Shown here piece after piece: positions 1 to 11,806 of a DNA stretch of 64,000 nt (positions are counted from its first letter, which is position 1; every line of letters starts with the position of its first letter). The DNA comes from Mesostigma viride (taxonomy: Eukaryota > Streptophyta > Mesostigmatophyceae > Mesostigmatales > Mesostigmataceae). The stretch lies in the NCBI GenBank assembly GCA_009746045.1, contig RPFO01000359.1:1545887-1609886 (forward strand). The letters are read 5' to 3'. The position numbers and the translations under genes were made by a program. The notes below the pieces were generated by a model that was not told where the DNA came from, made no database searches, and worked only from the letters and a program-made list of their open reading frames with translations.

Positions 1-3000
1 GGTGTGGACGCAAGTGCGGCGACAGCGACCCATGCGGCAGGTGTGGCGACGGCCACCAACACGTTGGCGGCGAGGAACGCGATAGTGACCGCGATCGTTG
101 CTCGACCCGAGTCCGCGCCGGCGGGCGCCGCCGCAAATGCCAGCACCGCCGCGAGTGGCTCCACTTCGCACGGCAGTGCCAGCAACGCAGCGAGTGCCCC
201 CGGGGGAGCCAGCGGTGACAAGGCACTCCAACCAGGGTCGTCGGCGCAAGGCTCCAAGGCCAAGGGGGGGCGGGGAGGGGAGGCGTCGTCAGGAAAGCGG
301 AAGGACGGGAGGGAGGCGTCCGCGGCCACGCAGGACGCGGGCCAGGGTGCCGCCAGGGGCGGGGGAGGAGGAGTGGACACCAGCAGTCCCGATGCAGCAG
401 GAGCAGGGGCAGCGGCGGAGGCTGGGGGGGCGATGGGGGCAAAGTCCGGGGCCAGGGAGGCACCTCCTGCCGGGGGGGCGGCCTCCCAGGGTGGGGCGCA
501 AGGGGCCAGCCAGCAGGGTGCCAGCGGCAAGCAGAAGGGACGCGGGCGTGGGGAGGCCAAGGCGGCAGATGGCAGCACTAACAGCAATAAGGATAATCAG
601 GCGGGTGGCGGTAAGGCGGCCATCCCAGCATCATCTTCTGCAGGGGTGGCAGCGGCGGCGGCTGCTGCTGCTGCTGCTGCTGCTGCGGCGGCGGCGGCGG
701 CGGCGGCGGCTGTGCCTGGTGGATCATCCGCGGGCCCCGGGGCAGATGCTGGTACTGCTGCAGGAGCAGCAGCGGTTGGGGGTGCGGATGCCGGGGGCAG
801 TAGCGGAAGTGGGGGTGGCAAGCCTCGAAAGGAGAAGCGGGGCAAACATGATGCTGGGGGCAAGCCATCCCTTGCCTCAGTAAATGTTCCCTCCACGGAG
901 GCATCTGCGGCGGGTAGTGACGTCCCAGGGGGGGCGCACATGGCGGCAGCTGCGGGTGGCTGTGGTAGTCAAATCGTTGCCGCAGCGGCGGCGGCGGCGG
1001 CGGCGGCGGCGTTGCAGCCTGGATCCGTGGGGCGCGCGGGGGGGCAAGGACAGGAGGGTGGGGTGGCGGGTTCGGGGCCAGGGGGGGATGCAGGAGGGAA
1101 GACGGCGGCGGGGAAGAGCCGGCAGCGTGGTGGGCGAGGTATGTTGCCCATTCGTGTGTGTGTGTGTGTTGGTTGTGTATGGTTGATTCTGTAAGTAGCA
1201 AGTGGAGAAGTAGTAATAAGGGAAATGCTGGAGTCACTGCTATGTTCTGTCCACACCGCAAGCGCGCTACAGGCTGGGATGTGACAGGCCCCCCACATTC
1301 TCTTTTGAAGCCCCTTGTGAAGCTAGCTCTTTTTGACCCCCCTTTGTGAATGATGTTTCTGACACCCCTTCTCAATGGTGTTCCTGAACCGGTGAACCCC
1401 CTTGTCGATGATGGTTTTAAGCTCCCCTGTGAACGATGGTTTTGAAGCCCCTTGTGAAGCTTGCACTTTTGTTGTTCGAGTCTTCATGCGCAGTAATACC
1501 TCCTAATGGCCACCCATATGGCACCGACGACTGGACAGTAATAAAATTCTTTGCTCAATGTCTCTGTGACCTTGAAATGGATCTCCCTCTTTCCATCCAC
1601 TAGTGGCTTCACAGGATGGAGATTCGCTGATGGCGAAGCGAATGACACAAACACGTCTATCATTTCATGGCATGGATAATGAATAACATACTTGATATGA
1701 CACTCACGAATCTCTCTGTTTTGGCATGAATACTTGCCTTTCTATATTCCATGATGGCAATGATATTTCCGGATGCTATTTCTGTCAATCAATTGCGCGG
1801 ATACTTTTTGTTATTCAGTATTCTTGCTGGCACCAGCGCTATCAATAAGTAATGGCATGGACACTTTTGTTATTCAATATTCTTGTTGGCACCAGCACTA
1901 TTAATAAGCAATGGCATGGGCGCGCACCGCCGCTAGAGCTGTAGGAGCCAAGTGGACGACCACACGCGTTTCTTGATATTTTCATCGTGATTTATTTATT
2001 TATTTCTAATCTTCTCTATTGTGGCATGTGTGCTCGCGACCGCATCATCACCCTTCAGGTGGGCGCGGGGGCGACAGCTCATCAACCTCCAACACAACGG
2101 ATGCCAGCGGCGCCGCCCAACAGCGCCCACAATCGGGTCAACAGACACAGCAAACGCACCCCCCAGCATCCGAGCCATCTGGAGAGGGCACCAAGGCGAC
2201 CTCCGGTGCTGCACCCCAGCATTCATCCTCCACACAACCAGCGCCATCGACGGTGCCCGCAGGCCCCGTTCAGATCTTGCAGCGGCAGCCAGCCCAGGCC
2301 CAGGGACAAGCATCGACAGCTGGCACATCGGCGGCGGCGCAGCCTGTTGCGCCGAGTCGAAAGGAGAAGCAGCAACGGCGGCAAGGGCAAGGGCAAGGGC
2401 AGGGAGATGCGGCTTCTTCTGGGCAGGCCACACCGCCGCCGCCGCCGCCACTGCCCAAAGAGCTACAGCAGCAGCTCTTGTCACAGCAACGACAGCAGCA
2501 GCAGCAGCAGCAACAGCAGCCGGTGTCGCAGGACCAGGGGGAGCGGGAGGGGCAGGGAGAAGGGGCCCCCGCCCCATCGGGAAGCACCCCTGCTGCCGTG
2601 ATTGCGGAGGGGGAGTCCATTGACGCGGCCAAGGCGGCACAGAGGCAAGGGCCGCTGCGCAACAAGGACCGGCCGGATCGACCTGTGTGGAAGCCCAGGC
2701 AGAGGAGTGGCCTGGGGGGGGCTCTGGGCGCGCCTGCGACGACTGCGGGGCCCAACGCCAGTGGTGCGAACAGTGCTGGCGCTGGCAGTGTTGCGAATGC
2801 TGGCGGAGCCGGTAGCAGTGGGTCGGCGGTCCCTGGGGGGGGGGCAACCCCTGGGGGGACAGCGGCGGTTTCGGCTGCTGCTGCTGCGGCGGCGGCGGCG
2901 GCAGCAGCGGCAGCGGCAGCTGTCTCGCCCAAGGCCCGAGCAGTGACGAGTGCCAGCACGGGTGCGTCATCGTCATCAGCAGCAGGAGTGGCAGCAGGAA

Positions 3001-4987
3001 CTGCAGCAGGAACTGCAGCAGGGGCAGCAGCGCCCGCAGGGTCAGGCGCTGCCAGTGCGGGTGGAGCGGAGCGGCCGTCCTCGGGGAGTCGGGGGGGTGG
3101 CCGACATGGCAGCGGCAGCGGGAGGCACGCAAAGGAGAGCGCGAGGGAGGGCGGTAGGGAGGGTGGTAAAGAGGGCAGTAAAGAGGGTGGTAGGGAGGGC
3201 GGTAAGGACCATAAAGATGCGCAGGGGAGGGGCGGTGGTTCAGGGAATGCCGCTGGTGGTGCCCGGTCAGGGAGTGGGGGTGCTGCTGCATCCACCGGAC
3301 CGGCTGGTGGCATCACGTCGCCAGGGGCGCCATCCGAAAGCGGTGCCAGTGCCATCGCCGACGGTCCGAAACGCGGAGCTGGGGGTGGGGCAGGTGGCAG
3401 CGGGGGTGGCAGCGGGGCGGCAGCAACACTACGGCTTGATAATGCTGCATCTGGAAGCAGCAGCGGTACTGGCGGCGGTGCCGCGGGTGGTGAGCATGCA
3501 GGGGGGGGGAGTCTTGTTGGGGGGGATATCGGCGACGCGGGAGGCACAGGCGCCGGGAGCGCGGATGGCAGTGCGGCGGTGGGGGCCGGGGGGGATGGCA
3601 TCGTCGCATTGCCACCTCGACAAAGGTCTGGAGGTATGTCCGTTGGCAGTGAGCAAGGAAAGAAATGTGCACGTGTTGCATCCTCTCCCTGGGGCATCCT
3701 CTCCCCTCCACGGACCACCCCAGCATTGCATGAATGATGTAGGATTCCCGGTCAAAAGGTCCGCCATGTTTTCATGAAGGGCAGGCGCTGCCGGATGGAT
3801 GGAGGTTCTTCTAGCACTGGATTCCACCTGGGCCCACCGTCCCTAGTTTCAGGGAAACTTTGGTATCATACCGAATTTGAACACAGGCCTCGATCACGAT
3901 TTTGGCCACGAAAGTATCCAATTTCCCAACCACTCGCCTTGTCACAAAGGGCAGGTCCTCGACTACGCGCCATGGTCCGGTCGTGGCATCTCTCTCTCTC
4001 CCCGCTCACATTGTCACACATCGCGGGCATCGAGTACCTGCCATGCCTCCCTCTCCACCGTCTGTGGTCCGCCCTGTTTACACGGGCGCTCAGATCGGGA
4101 GCGGCGGTCATTAGGGCCATGCTTCCCGAGTATTAGGGCCGCGCTCCCCGAGTGTTAGGGCAGCGCTCCCCGAGTAAGAACCCTATTGTTCAGGCTTCCC
4201 CGCTCGAATTCGGAGCGTCGCGCACCTGTTGCCCATGGCCCCCTGCGCGCCTGTTGCCCATGGCTTCTTCCCTTTTGCAACAAAAAGAATGGAAACCAAC
4301 CCCTTCAGGTAGGTGTTTGCCATGCGAAGCCGTAGCGACCGCGATCCTCACCCCTAGTCCCCTTACCCCTTGCCCAATTTCCACGCGGCGTCCTCGCTCT
4401 CTGTGCTCTTGCCGCATCGCCCTTGTCCCTGGTTCCTCGCGTTGAAGATTGTCATTGATTTCTCTCATGGTACCCGCCACCTGTACGCCTGCCCTGAGCA
4501 GACTCGCCATCTCCCTCGGTGGCTGGTGCCCCTGCTAATTCGCGATGATAGTCTAGAATCATCCGTACTCGTCGTCAGCAGTTGTCATCCAATGTCAGCA
4601 TCAAATAACATGAGCAGCAGTTGTCATCTCTTATCATTACTTATAACACTTGCTGGGTTCTCCCTTTCCCCCTCGCCAGGTCGCCGGGGCGGCCGCAACA
4701 GTGGGGGAGGGGCTAAAGGAGCTGCTGGCGAGGCCACCGGCGCAAAGGGTGGGGACAACTCACGGCCTGGAGCTGGGGGGGATAGCAACCTCCCCGCCAC
4801 AGCCCCCAACAGCAACACGCCGGGCCCCAACAGCAAGCCCTCTCCGGCAGCCTCCTCGCCGCGAGCCCAGGCGTCTCCGCAGCCAGTGCCCGTGGCCGCA
4901 TCCCCGGCGGCGACGGCACCCACAGCGCCGCCATCGCAGCAGCAGGCATGTGCATGTCTCTGCGGAGGAGGTTTTTGTGCATGCTCA
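1..4987 (+). CDS. Low-complexity Ala/Gly/Gln-rich protein with UPF3-like EJC-binding motif (5' end outside window)
   Basis: Three exons join in phase: 1-1138 (continues from upstream), 2059-3633 and 4680 to 4945 or 4987. The first junction joins G to GRGGDSSS and the second joins RQRSGG to RRGGRN, both phase 1, at gtatgt donors and cag acceptors. The protein is almost entirely disordered: poly-Ala at about 650-710, 985-1012 and 2875-2925, poly-Gln near 2490-2520, RGG-like and GGREGG tracts. The one ordered-looking segment is RNKDRPDRPVWKPRQRSG at about 2656-2710. It resembles the C-terminal exon-junction-complex binding motif of UPF3 proteins (RNKDRP followed by an aromatic and basic residues). 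UPF3 family membership is therefore an inference from one motif; the diagnostic Smg4/UPF3 domain would lie upstream of the window. The exon 3 end is uncertain: a GC-type donor after the Gln run at 4945, or gtgagc after 4987. No stop or terminal exon was identified. Confidence 0.6.
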
Positions 4988-5001
4988 GTGAGCGAGATCT
5001 G

Positions 5002-5123
5002 GTGTGTGCATGTGTGTGTGTGTGTGTCTGTGTGTGTCTGTGTGTGTCTGTGTGTGTCTGTGTGTGTCTGCGTGTGTCTGTGTGTGTCTGTGTGTGTGTC
5101 TTTGTGTGTGTGTGTGTGTGTGG
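5002..5123. repeat. TG-rich microsatellite (TGTGTGTC variants)
   Basis: Near-continuous TG dinucleotides with interspersed TGTGTGTC units, just after the last recognisable exon of the low-complexity gene. It is probably intronic or 3' untranslated. Open frames through it (Cys/Val repeats, Thr/His repeats on the other strand) are by-products of the repeat. Confidence 0.9.
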
Positions 5124-6639
5124 TCACTACAGCATAGTATTGTGTGTGTGCGTGTTGATCATGCCCCTAGCACCAGCAGGCATGCAATACCCGTCATTCG
5201 CGATGGCACGAGGCATGGGGATGCTTGGTGGGTGGTTAAGCCCTTACTTATTACCTTGGCCTCAAGTAAGTACTAAATTGTAGCACTACTACGAGGCATG
5301 GAGATGCTGTGTGGGTGGTCAGTGAGTGCTTTTGTGGATGTTTTGTGGATGCTTTGTGCACCTGAAGTGAAGTGAAGGCAAGGCTTTGTGGGTTGCCTGT
5401 GCTCACAGGATGGGGCGCGAGGCTGGGGGGAATCCAGCCCATGTATCTTCCTGTTTTTTGCCGTGGGGCATAGTCTTCACCTATTGCCATTGCATTGGAT
5501 ACTTAATGTAGCGCACAAGGAAATGCGCAACAGCAGGTTGTGGCAGGTGTCAACAGGCGCAAGAGCATGCGTTATTCTCGGTGCAGTTTGTTGGACCGGA
5601 TGACATACTTGGAGCTGTTTTCTGGCTGGATGTAACTTACTGCTGCCGCCCATGTACCTTGTTTTGTGTGTCATGTCATTTGGCAATTGGGATCCGGGAA
5701 GTGACAGATATCAGCAGCCGCGCGAGAGAGCTGAGAAGGCGTCCAGGATATGCAACGCCCATCATCACAAAGCGCAGAAAAGATAGTCAAGCTTTCATGG
5801 TCCATACATTCCAGATTGCGGGCCTGCGCTGACCAGGTTGCCTTATTGTAACATGTCATGGCCCTGGAAGAACGCCCCTTTAAAAGAAGAGGATGGCCCA
5901 TTATGAAGTACGCGCATCTGAGCAGGGAAGGAAATATGCTACTCCTACCAGCCGCTTCTTGAGGCTGTTTCATCAACTAAGTGCCGGGGGCCTTGGATTC
6001 CGTGTTCTATGGTACCTTGCTGGGCAGAAGGGTTGTTTCACTGCTGATAGATCCATGGGCATAAGGACTGTTGTCTCCTTGATAAGGACTGTGGCTATGC
6101 ATGGGGCCCTGGTGACGACAGTGGCTAGGAAATTCCCGCTTGCATTCATTTTGTTCAGCCGAATGTCCCTGACATGTCCCGACCATGCCTGGCAGGTAGG
6201 TGGACATTGCACATCTCTAAGAGTGTTCCCGTATAATCAGCATGGATTGCCGAAGAGGACGTGGCTGTTGTCAGAAATCATGTATACTGATCCCATCATT
6301 CGAAATGTGACAGGGATTGGGGAATCGGCCGGTGACTCTTCATAGAAAGGCACGTGACTGCGTCATGTGAGCATAAATCCTCCATAAGATGGGCGAATTG
6401 ATGCATGGGTGAACGAAATGAGTGAGCGAGCTATTGCTGACTGACCCAATCCAGCTAGTACTTAAGCGCTAGCTCTCTTTTAGTTGTCCGGTGCCGAAGC
6501 ATTCCCTGTGAAGATCGACCTGAGCTGATACCATCACTACCTGGCACATGCATCGATCAAAAACGAATTGGGTCATGCACTAGCTGTAGCTTAATAGACC
6601 CCACAACATGTGAGTGGCGCCTAGCTCAACTGTGGCAAT
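5124..6639. other. Non-coding stretch without a recognisable gene
   Basis: No convincing exon was seen. It may hold the 3' end of the upstream gene; TGTAA, the usual green-algal polyadenylation signal, occurs near 5631. A 150-codon open frame at 5893-6345 has no recognisable domain and no matching splice context. A short segment at about 6349-6385 (acgtgactgcgtcaYgtgag, then cataa) recurs inverted at about 19118-19155, so it belongs to a dispersed repeat. Confidence 0.5.
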
Positions 6640-6960
6640 AATTAATTAATCATAATTAATTAATTAGTTAATTAGAAACATAACTCCGTTGGGAGTACAT
6701 GTAGCACATATCCCTGAGAAGGGGCATATGGCTTTTAATACATTCTGGGCTACTTCCTGCAAGGGTGGGAATGTAAGCTATCCTTGCTCTAGGTGCACCA
6801 GGGCACCTGCACCCTCATGATCTTCACACTATGCCGGCCCAGCTAAGGGGGAGTATGTCATGTGGGGAAGATCATCATGGCTAAACAAGAGCTAGGGCAT
6901 GGCTTCTCGACAGAGAGCATTTCTCTGCATGGCATAGCATTGCTAAATTCTTAATGCGAC
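6640..6960 (-). mobile_element. 3' fragment of the ORF1-only LINE family, minus orientation
   Basis: The reverse complement matches the 3' untranslated part of the two plus-strand copies (8820-9045 and 18800-19090). It includes the segment with 'gcaccta gagcaagg', the 'atatgcccc' block, the hairpin ctcccaacggag, and a TAAT/TTAA-type tail, which lies at 6640-6680 here. It lacks ORF1, so it is a 5'-truncated copy. Confidence 0.75.
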
Positions 6961-7207
6961 ATCCATGGGGTCCCATTATAGGCAGGGCGTGGCTAAATTA
7001 TGAAGGCATCATCCATGGGCATTTTCGACCGAGACATTATGCTCCGTGTCCCGGAGCCACGAGCCACGAGGTAGCCATGGCTGACGGCGGAGCTCATAAC
7101 TTTCACGTTTGAGCACCGAATTTAGCCGTGAATATCACAATCGCTTCGTTCGTCTTTCTAAGACGCACATGCTGATATAATTTTCCAACGCTGTTGCGCA
7201 ATATACG

Positions 7208-8680
7208 ATGAGCAAACGCCCATCGACGCAACGCAGCCTGACGGCTGCGCGCTCGGCAATGAAAATACGTCTGCAGCTCCGGCTGCAGCTTCGCCATCAG
7301 GGCCGGAAGGCAGTAGTGACACTAGTCGCGCACTGGTGGTCGCCCAGCACCCTCCCGGGCTTCCTGCCTCGCCCTCAGCCTCGCCCGAGCCAAAACGCAG
7401 CCGCCCAAGCGAACCAAGCTAGCTGGTCTGAGCGCGACTTTGACGTCGACGAGTTATTTTCCACCTTCGACGATGCCAGCCTGACCCAGCTTTTTCGACA
7501 TGCCACCCATCAAGATACTGGAGCTCGTGTTTCATGGGTCATACGCCTCCATTTTTTACCTGTGCCAGCGCCTTCATCGCCTTTACCGCCTCCCGCACTG
7601 GACCTGACGGCCGGTTTACTCACCGACCTGAGAACCTGGCCCGCTGGTCTCGCCCCCGTCTTCAGCTCGCCGCCCTCTTTTCCATCCTTCAGCGCTCTGT
7701 CACGGACCTCTGGACCCCCTCCCCCTTGACCGAATCCACCTTCCTCCTCCACCTCAACGAAGCCCTCTCACAGCACGTTACGCCCCTAGCTGCAGATGTG
7801 GCAGCTGTGAGCTCACAGCTGCCACATCTCGAGTCGCACGCTGGCTGCTGAGCTCCCCACCATCCCCACCACTGACCACCACCACCCTCCTCGCCTCCAC
7901 CCCCCCCCCTCCGCCCCCCCTCCGCCTCCACCGACTCCATTACCGCCCAGCTCCGCGACATTGACCAGCCTCTTAAGGATCGATAATGCCATCGCTATCG
8001 AGGTCTTGCAGAACACCGCTGCCAGGCCTCACCGCCCAGGCGGTGAAGGACATTGCCGCCAAGCCAGCCTCAGCTGGCCTGGCCGGCGATGCTCCCCCCA
8101 TTACAACTGAACCTGGGCGGACATGCTTAAGCAACATACCACCAGTCCACCACCTCCGCCGTCGCAGCCCAGCTCCAGCGGCAGACGCTTGACCTCTGCG
8201 AGGAGGCCGAGCTCGCCAAGCGCAGCCTCAACGTCATTGTCAAGAACTTCGACATGGAGGAAGGTGAGAATTCCGAGAAGCTTGCGCGTGCTTTTGAGAG
8301 AGAAATCCTTGGTCGCATGGGCCTTAACGGTGAGATCGACCTGGTCGCCCACCGCCTTCCCCGCGCGCGGGGTAAGGCAGGGCCGCCCCCGCTCCTTCTC
8401 ACCTTTAAGACCCCGGCGGACAAGATTTCTTTTCTCAGACGCCGCAAACGGCTTGAGAAGACTCTCTTCACCCTTGACGACGACTTGACCCTGCGGGCGC
8501 AGCAACAACGGCGACGCCGGGAGCTATGGCCGACCTACCTCCAGCTCCGGCAGACCAAGGCGGGGCAGCCGGTGTACTGGAAGGGGGCGGCCATCTACGT
8601 CGGCCACAAGCCCTGGCAGGCGACCCGCCCGCGGCCCCAGCTACTCCAGACGCCCCAGCTTAGGGGAATACAGCAGTAGT
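7208..8680 (+). pseudogene. L1-type ORF1 (RNA-binding protein of LINE), frameshifted copy 1
   Basis: The start ATG gives MSKRPSTQRSL, matched by MSKRLSTQRSL in copy 2. The reading passes through at least two frame changes; the long open parts are 7208-7729 and 8254-8679. The C-terminal part shows the RRM plus C-terminal-domain layout of L1 ORF1p: NVIVKNFDMEEGENSEKL, then HRLPRARGKAGPPPLLLTF, then LEKTLFTLDDDLTLRAQ and WKGAAIYVG. The DDLT and final beta-strand motifs are typical of the family. ORF1p binds element RNA and forms the RNP for reverse transcription. The N-terminal half is diverged and Ser/Pro/Ala-rich, with a long CCACC-type run near 7880-7930. The frame breaks make this a pseudogene. 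Confidence 0.75.
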
Positions 8681-9049
8681 AGTGTAGAATAGATAGACCG
8701 TGGCCATGTACATGTACGCCTCCTAGAGGCACTATCCCAGCTAAGCCACGCGCTTTATTTAATCATGTACATGTGTGCCTATGATGTGCCACACTCCAGA
8801 TGATGCCTAGTTTTATTTAGTTATGCTGTGCCCATGCAGAGAGCTGCTCTCTGCTGAGATGCCACGCTCTAGCTTTTGTATAGCCATGCTGATCTTTCCC
8901 CCCCTGGCATGACAGGCTCCTTCTTAGCTGGGCATAACTTGATTGATCATGGGGATGCAGGTGCCCTGGCGCACCTAGAGCAAGTGTTGTTTACATTCCC
9001 ACTCTTGCAGTAAGTAGCTCAGAATGTATCATAGGCTCATATGCCCCTT

Positions 9050-9788
9050 GCACCTACTGGCGCTCCAAGGGTCTGGGCGAACACCGCAAGCCGCATGCTC
9101 TTCAACTGGTCCTCGTCCTCACTGTGCTCACGTATGGCGCCGAGGCGTGGACACTCACCCCCACACTGGCATCTATAGGCTAGACGGCACAGTTTACGGG
9201 ATGCTCCGACAGGTCCTGAATGTAGGGAGTTAAATTTCCAAGCGCCCGTCATCAGAGTCTTTGTATCAGGGCATGCCTCGTATTTCGGACGAGATTAGAC
9301 AGCGTAGGATAGCATTTGTAGGACACCTTGCTCGCACCAGCCAGGTCGACACCGCCCTTGGTCTGGCCGGCCCCCAGCGGCTTGGCCAGCCAGGGCGGCA
9401 CATCCTGACCTGGCCTGGCCCCAAGGGCATTGCCAAAAAGGTAGGGAAACATGTCACGAACTACGTACAGATGTTGCTGGCCGACCTAGTGGTCCCAGCC
9501 CAGTTTGAATACCGCATCCACTCTAGCTCTCTCCCTTCTTTGGACTGCCATGCAGAACAAGACGCGGTGGAAGAGGATTGTCAAGGCTCACACGCCCGAC
9601 CCTGTGGGCAAACCACCTCCCCCCAAGCGGAGGAGGCGTTTTGATGAGTAGGGTAGTTAGGATTTTTTCTAGACTAGCTAGATTAGCGTTGAGGTTAGTC
9701 CGATTACGCGGCTCTCACCCACCACCCATCAAGGAATATGTGCTACATGCTCTCCCAACGGAGGCATGTTATAGTTTAATTTAATTTA
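9050..9788 (+). mobile_element. 5'-truncated LINE inserted in copy 1, with target-site duplication
   Basis: The direct repeat ATATGCCCCTT at 9039-9049 and 9789-9799 flanks the insert. The sequence after the repeat resumes copy 1's own 3' end (ctctgggctatgtgctacat), so the empty site can be reconstructed by comparison with copy 2 at 19035. The insert keeps only the last few hundred bases of the reverse-transcriptase ORF, a short 3' UTR with the ctcccaacggag hairpin (about 9752), and a (TTTAA)n tail. This is the outcome expected of target-primed reverse transcription that stopped early. Confidence 0.85.
9129..9644 (+). pseudogene. C-terminal remnant of LINE reverse-transcriptase ORF
   Basis: Broken frames show the motif typical of the region after the reverse-transcriptase domain in non-LTR elements: TYGAEAWTLT near 9130-9160, then RISDEIRQRRIAFVGHLART at about 9280-9340, and GRHILTW. 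This is the 'YGxExW ... IR.RR..(F/V)GH..R' pattern of LINE ORF2 C-termini. It has no catalytic domain and cannot function. Confidence 0.75.
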
Positions 9789-9881
9789 ATATGCCCCTTC
9801 TCTGGGCTATGTGCTACATATACTCCCTTGGAACGGAGTTATGTTCCTAATTAATTAATTTATTAATTAATCATCCATGGG

Positions 9882-10066
9882 GGCCATTAACATCCCCTTC
9901 AATGGTTTGCACATTAGTAATGAGGATTTGTACGCTGATTTGCCCTATGTTTCCCACATTATTAGGCACAGGTGCCTGGGCCTAGCCGGGCACCTGGCCC
10001 GCACAGATCAGGTAGATACCTCAGATAGACTAGCTGGCACCAAGCCCGCCCAGCCTGGGTGATATG
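9882..10066 (+). pseudogene. Second LINE RT C-terminal scrap
   Basis: A short open stretch reads HIIRHRCLGLAGHLARTDQV, a diverged copy of the RRIAFVGHLARTSQV segment found at 9300 and 19550. It is independent of the other fragments because its flanks differ. The following 10067-10373 holds nothing recognisable. Confidence 0.55.
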
Positions 10067-10550
10067 TCGTCGAACCTGGCGTGCCCCCGGCCGCGCGCGG
10101 CAGGGCCGCCACCCGTCGGGACTTTTCGTCGGATAGACTCGGCATGGACATGTGCTACACTAGACGTGACGGGCTCATTCCCGGGCAGCCTCAGGACTGG
10201 TTTGTCTGTAATATGGAGGCAGATGGTGCGCAAGGATATATGGCAAGTAGTGATGAATTAAGGAGACCACCCCCAAGCCTGTGGGGGCTCCGCGTGTGAC
10301 CAAGTATGGCATTCATAGCGATTCGGGCCGCGGTGCCCACACCCCTGTAACTAGGACCTAGATAGCTCATACCATCCATTCCATATCCTGCATGCCACGA
10401 GCCACGAGCCACGAGGTAGCCATATGGCTGACGGCGGAGCTCATAACTTTCACGTTTGAGCACCGAATTTAGCCGTGAATATCACAATCGACGCGTCTTT
10501 CTACGACGCACATGCTGATATAATTTTCCGAAGCTATTACGCAATATACG

Positions 10551-11725
10551 ATGAGCAAACGCCTCTCGACGCAACGCAGCCTGGCGGCTGCGCTCAGCAA
10601 TGAAAATGCGTCTGCAGCTTCGGCTGCAGCTTCGCCAACCGGCCCAGAAGGCAGCGGCGCCACTAGCCAAGCTCTAGTGGTCGCCCAGCCCCCTGCTGAG
10701 CCCGCCTCGCCAGCAGCCGGTCGCCTGTTCAAACCCAAGCGCAGTCGCCCTGCCGAGCCGAGCTGGGTCGAAATCGAATTTGTAGCCGAAGCCCGCCAGC
10801 CCGACTTCTTGGACAAGTTTACCGAGGAACGCATCCTGGGCCGGCGTATTTTTTGGATCACACGCCTCGCTTGTTGAATTGTGCATTGAAGCAGTTCGTC
10901 ATCCGAGGTCGCCTCTTTGATCCTCGCCTGAATCGCGTCTCCTCTTTCGACCACTTTCCCAGCCTCCGCCGCCCCCACCTCCAGGAATTCGCTCTCTTTT
11001 CCCTCCTTGGACGCTCCATCTCGGAGCTTTGGCCCCCAAAGCCCCTCACCACCACCTTAACCGAATCCTCCATCCGCTCACTCCTCCAGGAGGCCCTCGA
11101 GCAGCACGTGGCCCCCATCGCAGCAGATGTGGCGGTCATGGGCAGCACGCTGGCTGCCGAGCTCCCCCTCCTCTCCACCGCCACCTCCACCATCTCCACC
11201 GCCACCTCCACCCTCCTCGCCTCCTCCACCGCCACCACCTCCACCTCCGACGCCATCACCGCCCAGCTCCGTGACATCGACCAGCGTCTTAAGGACAACG
11301 CCATCGCTAGCTATCGAGGTTCTGCAGAACACCGCTGCCAGGCCTCACCGCCCAGGCGGTGAAGGACATTGCCGCCAAGCCAGCCTCAGCTGGCCTGGCC
11401 GGCGATGCTCCTCCCATTACAACCTGGGCGGACATGCTTAAGCAACATACCACCTCCACCACCTCCGCCGTCGCAGCCCAGCTCCAGCGGCAGACGCTTG
11501 ACCTCTGCGAGGAGGCCGAGCTCGCCAAGCGCAGCCTCAACGTCATTGTCAAGAACTTCGACATGGAGGAAGGTGAGAATTCCGAGAAGCTTGCGCGTGC
11601 TTTTGAGAGAGAAATCCTTGGTCGCATGGGCCTTAACGGTGAGATCGACCTGGTCGCCCACCGCCTTCCCCGCGCGCGGGGTAAGGCAGGGCCGCCCCCG
11701 CTCCTTCTCACCTTTAAGACCCCGG
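10551..11725 (+). pseudogene. L1-type ORF1, copy 2, 5' part (3' part at 18387-18668)
   Basis: ORF1 begins MSKRLSTQRSL and has frame changes near 10860 and 11330. A Thr/Ser/Ala-rich segment (11170-11270) that resembles a low-grade heptad or linker region precedes the RRM, which begins at NVIVKNFDMEEGEN. The ORF is interrupted after 'TFKTP' at the CCCGG target. It resumes at 18387 with ADKISFLRRRKRLEKTL, LDDDLTLRAQ and WKGAAIYVGHKPW, ending in a TAG at 18668. It is dead because of the insertion and frameshifts. Confidence 0.75.
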
Positions 11726-11806
11726 AGGGGATTCATAGGTGTTTGCTCAATTTCACAAGTCTTCAAATGAGTAAAAATAAAATCTTTCAGATCTGAGGGT
11801 ACCTAA

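Larger units (their letters stand above)
7020..9869 (+). mobile_element. ORF1-only L1-like retrotransposon, copy 1
   Basis: The element is flanked by a 12-bp direct repeat ATCATCCATGGG at 7008-7019 and 9870-9881, read as the target-site duplication. It holds a GCCACGA-repeat leader, a broken ORF1 (7208-8680), about 350 bp of 3' untranslated sequence, a hairpin (here actcc..ggagt) and a TAAT/TTAA-type tail. No ORF2 (endonuclease/reverse transcriptase) lies between ORF1 and the tail, in agreement with copy 2. A 5'-truncated LINE (9050-9788) is inserted in its 3' region. Without that insertion it is about 2.1 kb. Confidence 0.8.

Noticed and set aside
2270-3718. Long minus-strand Pro/Ala-rich frame opposite the UPF3-like exon
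   Set aside because: Antisense shadow of a GC-rich low-complexity exon; the plus strand has consistent splice phases and the EJC-like motif.
5893-6345. 150-codon plus-strand frame
   Set aside because: No domain, no bias and no splice support; not called as a gene.
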